From NCBI GenBank assembly GCA_026874595.1, contig CM049316.1, positions 64,895,176 to 64,959,175 of the forward strand: a stretch of DNA of 64,000 nucleotides, given 5' to 3'. Within the stretch, counting starts at the first letter, position 1. Each line of letters opens with the position of its first letter. Below the pieces are notes generated by a model, which was not told the origin of the DNA, searched no databases, and saw only the letters and a list, made by a program, of their open reading frames with translations. Source of the stretch: Sipunculus nudus. Its lineage: Eukaryota; Annelida; Sipuncula; Golfingiida; Sipunculidae. The position numbers and the translations under genes were made by a program. Positions 57,401 through 64,000 of the stretch are shown in pieces.

Positions 57401-60400
57401 GCATTTTTTTGGGTTTGACATATTTTTTACCGCTTATGGTTTTATCATGTGATCATAGACCCACCACAAAGCTCAATTATGTGACATGACGTGGCATCAC
57501 TGAAAAAAATTGCTTCAATGTAATGTGCTGTTCATGAAAGTTGCCAGCTAATCTATCAGCATACAGCTCTACCTAAAGGCACGGTTAAACTGAAAAAAAG
57601 TAATCAGAGCAATATAAAGCTTTTTGAAGCTCAGGGAATATGCTCTGATATCGCTGATTTTTTATTTTTATTTAAAAGTTAAGAAGAAATCTTTCAAAGA
57701 TGATACTAAGAGTATAAAATATCTTAAGGAGTTGTTGCTATACTAATGTTAAGCACAAATTATACTATTTAACTGTACAGGCATGCAGAGAATTACCTTT
57801 ATATATATATCTTATTTATTTGACATAAGATGCATAAAAACATAATTAAGACCAAAAGGCTCACTGACAACAATTGATCAGTGGAAAAAACTTAGTTTGG
57901 TTCTGGATAGGTCTGAAATTTAACGTTTTTTTGTTATAAAGAGACGCTAGTGTGACTGTGAGAATTTAAATATTTCATCTAAAGCTTTAAGACTGTACAA
58001 ATTGCATATCTTTGCATTTTTACATGTATTATTATAGTTAAAAAAATCTCGTCTTCTTCCTTATTCAATAATTTACAGGGCTTCACTTGATAAATTCCCA
58101 ATAAAGTGGGTATTTTAGGTACATATTACTGTCACATAGTTGAAACAATGATACTTCTACAAACATTTGATCATGACAGACTCCTGAATCTATGATATAT
58201 AGTTCATATAGTTCACAGTATTAGTTCGGCAAACTAATATATAATTATGCCAATATATATAAAAACAACAGAAATAAGTATATTTTGCATTTGCTAAAAT
58301 TTTACAAAATTCAGCTGAGCACCATGACCCATGGGTCCCTTGTATATTTCTGTAGTGACTCACTTTTCCAGCCAGGCATCAGCCAACTTCATCAGTTCTT
58401 TCTTGCGTGTTCTCTCATCCAGACTCCATGTATCCCAGCTGTCAAGCTCTTTAGTAAAATAGTTGTGTGGGTCTCGGAGTCCAAGCCCCTTTATCAGTTC
58501 CATCACAGTATTCCTGAGATAATAAGAATAAAAAACAACCATTAAATGTTTCTTGAGTAGCTACTAACACAAACTAATTCTAAATGGATATCAGCACTAG
58601 CATATCAGCCATTCATGCACTGGGGCTGGCCTGTGCAACTTTGGTCATGTAAACTTGGGGCAGGTTTTCTAATGAACAAGCTCAACCACTGAATACAGAT
58701 GTTCCTATGGTACACCCGTGAAATTTCCCAAATAATATCAATTTCCTCAGGATGTATGGAAAACTTTGGGAATTACCTCCTTAGGGCATACTTGGGATAA
58801 TCCCAAAGACCTTAAGACCAAAAATGGACATTGCAGTTCAAGAGATAGTGCCATCAACAGGCCATGGACATATCCTTTAAAAATAAAGTATGCTATGAAC
58901 AGACCACTAACCTTACATCCTTGTCACCATCCAGGAACTGGCAGATAAGCTCTGTATAGAATTCCTTATCATAGATCCCCATCTGATACAGAAGCTGCAG
59001 GCCAGTGATGATAAACTCCTTCTGCTCCTCATTCTGACAGCTTGGCGGGTTGCTATGGTGATTGAACACTGTCATCACAGCTTTGCTGACAGAGTCGTTG
59101 TTTGTGATGCCTTCATTTTGGTGAATGTTCATCAAGGCTTCAGCAACTGGGGTTTTGTGTTTGAAATCAGCAATTTTCAGGACTCTCACCAACATGCTGA
59201 CAAAGGCTGATGCTGTCCAAGGCTTTGGCATAGTCTAAAGAAAGACAAAGTATTTTGTAAGAAAGACAAAATACATGTAGCTAAGTGAGAAAAATGGCAA
59301 ATGTTCTTGATTGATGGATCTATCATCAACTCAAAATATGTTGAAAATTTTTATCTTGTGGCAGAACATGTAATAATCATGTAAGAACAGGAATTGCCAG
59401 GAAAAAGTAATTAAAGAAAACTAGATTTTGCATTTTTTTTACTCCTATGACTGTTGGAGTACTATGGACTGTTGAAAGAAGAGTTCTGTAGTTTTGCTGT
59501 GTACTGGAATTATAAATAACCATGTAAAAATGGCAAAGAAATTTTGAAGACAAAGGGAAGTTGAAATCTCTCCATGAAGTACTATAATAAAATTCTGGCC
59601 CTAAAACCTATAGATTGGCAGTGTCCCTAAACTTTAATTAAGGTGAGAATTTTTATTTAAAAATCCATCAGACTTTAGATAAGTCATCATACCACCACCA
59701 AAATCTGGTTATCTCTGACCTCATTGAATATGCATGAAATTTGCTGGGAATCAAATTAGGTGAGATACTATATTGATTAATATTTCTGTCAAGTTTCATC
59801 AAAATCCATCATATTTCTAGTAAATTATTATGACAACTCCCCAAAGAAGCTTAGTGACCTTTAACCTCATAAGGTATGTATGGTTTAGGCCTAGAACTGA
59901 ACTCGGTTTAGATAATCAATAAGTAAATAGTTATAGTGAGTTTTCATGAAAATCCATCAAAGCCATGATAAGTTATCACTGCAACATTAAAAATTAACGG
60001 GCAAACTGTGGGTATACCATAATACATCATGTATGTGCCGTAAAAGTTGGGCTAATAAAATGGAAACTCATTTTCCAGATTTTCCTCAATTTCTATGAGA
60101 TGGTGGTGGGCGCCATTCTAGGTATCTTTTGTCATACAACTAAGTTTTCAAGACTTAACACCAGATGGTGCTGAAAGTAAATGGAGGCCCAATGGTACCA
60201 ATACAGCAAGTACTTCATAAAGGGACATATTATGCCTATTATGCCTAATCCATTCACACTATCAGTTAAGTTTTGCTTTATATAAAAGTTTCCCAGCATA
60301 ATCATTCCAGCATGCACAAGGTCTCATGGCCTCCCATACAGCTGTTTACATGTGAGTAAACACAGTCCACGTGTGTCTGTTTACCGTACCAAGGCTGTGT

Positions 60401-62585
60401 GACCATAGGTTTGATTTTGCTAATGCCGACAGACCTCAAACAAGGAGTAGCCCAAACATGAATGTGTACAGCTGTAAAACACCGGTTGTAAACATGAAAA
60501 GAAAACAAACAAGAGACCCAGGGGTCTAATGTTCACTCTGTGAATTACTGTGCACGATTTCATACCATTCATTCCTTTCCAAGTAGACTGTCCTATTGCA
60601 CAAGGTAGGTTTATGAGAATACTTTCAAAGATGGATGCAAGTGCCAAATTTCAGACCAATACTCCTGCAATATGAGCAATTTCACCCAAAGTAAATGTAT
60701 GAATGGACACCACATGAAAACAATTGCAGATCCCGCAAAAAGTAGGTCAACACAGGTGGCACCACCTGGAGGTCAAAATCATTTAGCAGTCAAATGATCA
60801 ATTTTCCTGTGAAATTTGAAACTGAAGGCTGCAGCAGTACCTAAAATATTTGGTAACAGACAATATGTCATGTATGGAAACACATCAAGTTGCCAAATTT
60901 TCCGATCGACACAATTAGAAGTTCCGTAGAGACACCATCTTGAAAATGACTTGACTGAATTTACACAAAAATTATTCCCCTTCCTCTAAAGAACTGTTGA
61001 CTATGATTTGAAGGCCAAAATATTAATACTTTATGACTTATCTTGGAAGAAGTGGAAAAGACCATTTCGTCCCGCAGAAAGTAGATCAATATAGGTGGTG
61101 CCACCAAAAGCTTATTTTTGCATGTCCATCCCATGATCAGTAATTCTGCAAAGTTTCATGAAGGTAGCTGCAGTGGCTGTTGAGATATTTGGTAACAGAC
61201 GGTGGACAGTTGACAGTGGACAGTGGACGGCGAACGCTGTGCCATGGCATAAGTTCACAGAGTGAACTAAAAATCGCAGGTGATGTTTGTGTTATGTTTT
61301 TGTTAGCGTTAGTGATCATGCCCCGTTCACTTTTTTAACACTCCTGTACAGGAAAAAGCCAACAATTTCAGTGCATTAGTTTAGCAGGTTGCATTTTATT
61401 TAAAAGAGAAGACACTATTTCTTGTGTTAATTTAACATGCTTTGTAGGTGATTAGGTCCCTTTAAGCATCATTGTTATCAGTAAATCAAGAAGATAATAT
61501 ACGCATTACCTGAGTACTATACTCACATTTTCATTACAGTTGGGGAAGTACTTCTCAAACCACTCTGATCCCTTGAACTGGGTGATAAACCCTGGTAACG
61601 GAGTCGGTGGTGGAGTGGGGGTTTGTGTGGTCTCTGGGGTCATAGGTCGAGTGCGCCTTGGTGGGGACGATGGTCTGAGCGGCTTGGGAGCTACGTATTT
61701 TACTATCGGTTTCATTGGCCGTGGTGCGGCTTTCTTTACTGGTTGAAGGTCAGAGGTGATTGATCTTCGTTGAGATTCTCGGGATTCCTGGGACATTGAC
61801 GTGTCAGCTCGTGGGATGTCCGGTGTTCGTTTCTGCTCTTCAGCAAGCTCTGTAGGACTTGGTGACCTCTGATAAAATAAGGTCAGTGAAGAAAATTAGG
61901 ATTGAACTTGATTTTCAAATCAGATTTCTAGATAATTCATTATGCCCTTTTTTTCTGAGAAATCTTTTACCCATAATAGGCAAATGAAATTGGGTGGGCC
62001 AGTGTGAAAACTTTATTTTGTGTGCGCTGTGACATTCATAATTCCTGAAATTCAATAGGAAAGTTCTAAAGGGGCAACAGGTAAATATTTGTTTATTGAG
62101 GTGGTTTACAACAGAACCAATCACTGATATAAGAAGCCAATGTAATTCTGAAAATGCCACAATTCCAGCCTTGTGCTACTAAACAAGAGTACTGCATGGG
62201 TGCATAATATGTCCATTGCATGTCTTGTGACCTTTAACCTTATAAATGTGTGGATTTTGCCAAGCATTTAATTCAGTTGAGACACTATTAGTAAACATGT
62301 TTAATATATTTCATGAAAATCCATCAGATTTTTGGGAAGTCATCACTGCACAGACTATTTGAAGCAGGGTATTTTTCTTACCGGTGGGGTTGGGGGCTTA
62401 TCCAGAACAGACTGTAATTTCTGCAGGTAGGATGAAGTCTTGGACTTGCTCTCTGTCTGTTTTTTCTCCTTTTCTCTCTCTTCCTTCTCCTTAATTTCCT
62501 CTGCATCTTCTTTCGCTGGTTCCTCATCATCGTAATCCAGGATAAGCACACGTGATGGACCCTTCAATTTTTTTTGAGTAAATCG
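52568..62585 (-). CDS. C-terminal 554 aa of a large protein, possibly WDR97/WDR87-like (partial, 8 exons)
   Basis: Exons on the minus strand: 62585-62382, 61868-61527, 59234-58912, 58513-58364, 57074-56908, 56086-55909, 55527-55454 and 52794-52568. They total 1665 nt in one frame with matching phases at every GT/AG junction. The 5' exons lie beyond 64000. In order the protein has an acidic then Lys/Glu-rich (coiled-coil-like) stretch, a Pro-rich stretch, an all-helical region of about 200 residues starting near FKGSEWFEKYFPNC, a basic Gly/Pro linker, and a Pro-rich tail ending YFVPSRSHVPEYC. No enzyme motif is visible. The layout (disordered charged linker, helical domain, short conserved tail) and the nearness of EXOSC4 suggest WDR97, an axoneme-associated WD-repeat protein. 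The WD repeats themselves would be upstream, so this is a tentative name. Confidence 0.75.
52845..53313. repeat. 17-bp minisatellite, 27 units
   Basis: The unit is CCCACCTGTCTATTAAG with variants. I counted 27 copies of the TATTAA core or its CATTAAT form. A higher-order duplication of about 13 units (221 bp) repeats the order ACCAGTC, TGCCCATTAATGCC, ACCATCTG. It lies in the last intron of the WDR97-like gene, next to a CAGTGGAACC end at 52820. Confidence 0.92.
53455..54312. mobile_element. nested DNA element with CAGTGGCGGAT termini
   Basis: CAGTGGCGGAT at 53455-53465 and its exact inverse ATCCGCCACTG at 54302-54312 form 11-bp terminal inverted repeats. No clean target duplication was found. 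The frames near 53915-54162 overlap in two registers and resemble nothing known. Confidence 0.6.
54322..54408. repeat. (TA)n microsatellite
   Basis: A nearly uninterrupted TA run of about 87 bp between the nested and outer element ends. Confidence 0.92.
54513..55453. other. WDR97-like last intron, upstream part
   Basis: Poly-C tract at about 54779-54792. Otherwise nothing recognised. Confidence 0.45.
55454..55527 (-). CDS. WDR97-like exon G
   Basis: A 74-nt exon between TAAACAG and GTCAGT. In the phase set by its neighbours it encodes RQTLVRLGETHTSHCRPQRE and TALA. Other frames are also open, so the frame call rests on phase continuity. Confidence 0.75.
55909..56086 (-). CDS. WDR97-like exon F
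   Basis: It runs from ATTTTCAG to GTAAGC and encodes TFDVTPDIGAVENATYIEAL, NYFCEMELEKSLERMKGG and VLVFPKLA. A stretch reading GGTGGCGCCACAGG is coding here and differs from the repeat palindrome. Confidence 0.85.
56087..56907. other. WDR97-like intron between exons E and F
   Basis: No exon, RNA gene or element terminus recognised. Confidence 0.45.
56908..57074 (-). CDS. WDR97-like exon E
   Basis: It runs from AATTTCAG to GTGTGA and encodes WMATFKIHIEDSIERLKKG, then a basic Gly/Pro stretch RPPGKKPRGILKSSG. The in-frame Met is internal, not a start. Confidence 0.82.
57075..58310. other. WDR97-like intron between exons D and E
   Basis: AT-rich. The part adjoining 58311 is probably the body of the reverse-oriented pearl-like element whose 5' end is there; its 3' end was not found. 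Confidence 0.4.
58311..58342 (-). mobile_element. reverse-oriented 5' terminus of a pearl-like element next to exon D
   Basis: The stretch is the inverse of AACAAGGGACCCATGGGTC plus GCTCAGCTGA. The adjoining TTTGCTAAAATTTTAC is shared with 45340-45360. It ends 21 bp from the exon D donor. Confidence 0.7.
58364..58513 (-). CDS. WDR97-like exon D
   Basis: It runs from TATCTCAG to GTGAGT and encodes NTVMELIKGLGLRDPHNYF, then KELMKLADAWLE. It ends two bases into Lys, completed by exon E. A transposon terminus begins 21 bp into the following intron. Confidence 0.85.
58912..59234 (-). CDS. WDR97-like exon C: helical repeats
   Basis: It runs from TTCTTTAG to GTTAGT and encodes 107 codons plus two bases: PWTASAFVSMLVRVLKIADF, EALMNIHQNEGITNNDSVSK and EEQKEFIITGLQLLYQMGIY. 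The amphipathic helices resemble HEAT/ARM-like repeats. Confidence 0.85.
59690..60058 (+). repeat. interspersed repeat, second copy of the 8648-type
   Basis: Shared words: TTTCATCAAAATCCATCATA, CTTAGTGACCTTTAACCTCA, AAAATCCATCAAAGCCATGATAAG-like, and GGTATACCATAATAC near the end. Confidence 0.6.
60508..61273 (+). mobile_element. 766-bp pearl/Helentron-like element, fourth terminal subfamily
   Basis: It starts AACAAGAGACCCAGGGGTC (palindrome 60515-60526), then GTTCACTCTGTGAA (60531-60544). It ends TTCACAGAGTGAAC (61254-61267), then TAAAAA; the two motifs are exact inverse complements over 14 bp. It contains GTGGCACCACC at about 60753 and GTGGTGCCACC at about 61097, and a GGACAGT-rich 3' segment. 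It is short enough to be a complete minimal copy. Confidence 0.7.
61527..61868 (-). CDS. WDR97-like exon B: Pro-rich linker into helical domain
   Basis: Phase 0 at both ends, between TTTATCAG and GTGAGT. It carries RSITSDLQPVKKAAPRP, APKPLRPSSPPRRTRP and TPTPPPTPLPGF, then the start of the folded part, FKGSEWFEKYFPNCNEN. The exon starts upstream of the first Met in the frame. Confidence 0.82.
62190..62350 (+). repeat. interspersed repeat, third copy of the 8648-type (short)
   Basis: GGTGCATAATATGTCC, CTTGTGACCTTTAACCTT, TTTTGCCAAGCATTTAATTCAG and AAAATCCATCAGA match the other copies. Confidence 0.6.
62382..62585 (-). CDS. WDR97-like exon A: acidic and Lys/Glu-rich segment
   Basis: Phase 0 at both ends, between CCAACAG and GTAAGA. 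It encodes RFTQKKLKGPSRVLILDYDD and then a long E/K-rich run (EEIKEKEEREKEKK) and KLQSVLDKPPTPP. This is likely a coiled coil or disordered linker. Confidence 0.78.
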
Positions 62586-63746
62586 CTGTTGGAATATTAA
62601 AAAATAAGATAACAGTTTGATGATACCATACAGGCTTAGTCTTTTTATGCAGTAATAAAGAATTATGTAAATACATCTGGAAAAAACAGTAAGGTTCAAC
62701 AGGTCTCCTGTATTCAAAGGGAGCATGGCACAGTCATGTCAATCAAAATAATTCATTGTATATACTTGATAAACACTAAGAATTTCTAGAGTAAAAGTCT
62801 GGTGACTACAACCATGACAAAACAATGATGCCTGATACATGCATATAAAGAAGATTATAACATAATTTAAAAGACAAATTCCTTTGAAATTGCAAGATAT
62901 GGTAAACCTATTGTTTCTACACATTTTTAAATACTTAGAGCTGAGATTTTCTTTGTTAAATAAGCAAACCTTTTCAAATATATGTATTCATTCCAAAATG
63001 TTGAAATTAAATGAAGTCTAGCTAAACAAGAAAAATTTTTTTGACATAATAATATCTTCTGATTTTCTTAACTGATGCAATTCTGACACTGTTTTTTGTG
63101 AATAATCTTACTAATTTGCAAATATACAGAAATACTGATGAGAAATGCAGATGGAAAATGGTAAGAACCATTCAACTAAAAATCACTAATCCACATGTGT
63201 GTGGTGACTGAAAGTCTCTTTCTTTTAAATAAGAAAAAAATAAATCTACAAATCTAAAAGCCTCATGCAGCATGCATGCAACTAATAAGATATCTGAAAT
63301 GTGTTGTACACAAAATAATATATAAAACAAAACAATCCACCACTGCTAAAATGGAAACTAGTTTCTCCATCCTAACTATGAGCATTCTATGCCTATATCT
63401 GTGTTTGATGAAATGAGGCATACTTGGTGGAGAACCAGGTACAATGGTCATGATGTAAAAAGTTCATGTGTTTGAGTTCCTGCACTTAACTTATGCCTTC
63501 TTGTTGTTCTTACTTTGTATTACTTTTATAGTCCTCGAAAGAAAATTATATCTAGTTATATCTTTAGACTGTTTAATAAAAACCTAAGGGTTTCAAAGTT
63601 TTTTTTCCCTTGAAATCAATGATTTCAAAATACTTATATAGTAGTTGTTCTAACTGAAATTGGTTGATTTCTTTCTATTCACAAAATATGTAATTATATT
63701 TGACTTTGGTATATTCAACACCTATGCTTTTGATTGGAGGACATTA
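62586..63746. other. WDR97-like intron, upstream part in window
   Basis: I looked for a further upstream exon in the phase required by exon A and found no convincing one. The rest of the gene therefore lies past the window edge. Confidence 0.45.
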
Positions 63747-63925
63747 CAGTGGAAACACACATTTATGACCACCTTGGGGAATGACCAAAGTTGTCTTAAT
63801 TTGGGGGTGGTCATATTTGTGGAAATTCTAAGTTATCTGGATCATCTATTCGAGACCAAAAAAAGGTTGTTGTAATAGTGGGGTGGTCACAAATGTGGGT
63901 TGGTCAAAAAGGCAGGGTTCCACTG
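63747..63925. mobile_element. 179-bp Tigger-type MITE
   Basis: It starts CAGTGGAAACACACATTTATG, with its end ...CAGGGTTCCACTG inverted, and is flanked by TA on both sides. GACCACC and GGTGGTCA words sit just inside the ends. It is a miniature relative of the element at 21247. Confidence 0.8.
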
Positions 63926-64000
63926 TATAATCACAGAAATTTTCTGAGACTTCAACCCACTTGAACTGATAAATAATTCAAGCTGGTGATCCAGACTAGT

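Overview
The window is animal nuclear DNA: AT-rich, with widely spaced exons that have GT/AG boundaries and consistent phases, and it is crowded with non-autonomous transposons. A lophotrochozoan, most likely a bivalve mollusc, is my best guess. The basis is the abundance of elements that carry a GGAC/CGGA microsatellite near the 3' end and a terminal hairpin, which resemble the pearl / Helentron-associated elements described from bivalves. This is inference, because no taxon-specific gene was identified.

Three protein-coding genes can be rebuilt exon by exon. (1) Minus strand, 41056 down to 7210: an Eph-receptor-family gene of eight coding exons (1479 nt, 492 codons plus stop). It has a signal peptide, the ephrin-binding domain, the Cys-rich region and one fibronectin III domain. 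It then runs into a His/acid-rich linker and a short terminal exon that ends in a hydrophobic tail and stop. No second FN3, conventional transmembrane segment or kinase exon was seen between that stop and the window edge. (2) Plus strand, 41746 to 45767: a complete three-exon EXOSC4/RRP41 gene (exosome RNase PH-fold subunit, 246 aa), head-to-head with the Eph-like gene across a 689-bp shared promoter region. (3) Minus strand, 62585 down to 52568: the last eight coding exons (554 aa) of a large protein whose 5' part lies beyond the window. It is tentatively WDR97/WDR87-like and is convergent with EXOSC4. In human, EXOSC4 and WDR97 both lie in 8q24.3, so the linkage may be old.

The rest is mostly mobile DNA. 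Full copies of a Helentron/pearl-like group lie at 11094-17011 (interrupted by a second copy at 13304-16516), 18303-25650, 29053-31270, 32292-35545, 36170-39234, 46851-49460 and 60508-61273. Different subfamilies have different terminal motifs, but each keeps its 5' and 3' motifs complementary. The 18303-25650 copy is a four-level nest: a 4.9-kb TIR element, an older pearl-like fragment inside it, and a pogo/Tigger transposon inside that. Other mobile DNA includes tRNA-derived SINEs, MITEs with 5-bp target duplications, a 699-bp insertion with a 9-bp duplication, and a 27-unit 17-bp minisatellite that appears to derive from a Tigger terminus.

The repeats carry two recurrent regulatory-looking words: the perfect DR1 nuclear-receptor element (TGACCTTTGACCT) and the palindrome GGTGGCGCCACC. 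Several repeats end within about 30 bp of splice sites of the three genes. The most notable biological candidate is the kinase-less, possibly GPI-anchored Eph-like protein.
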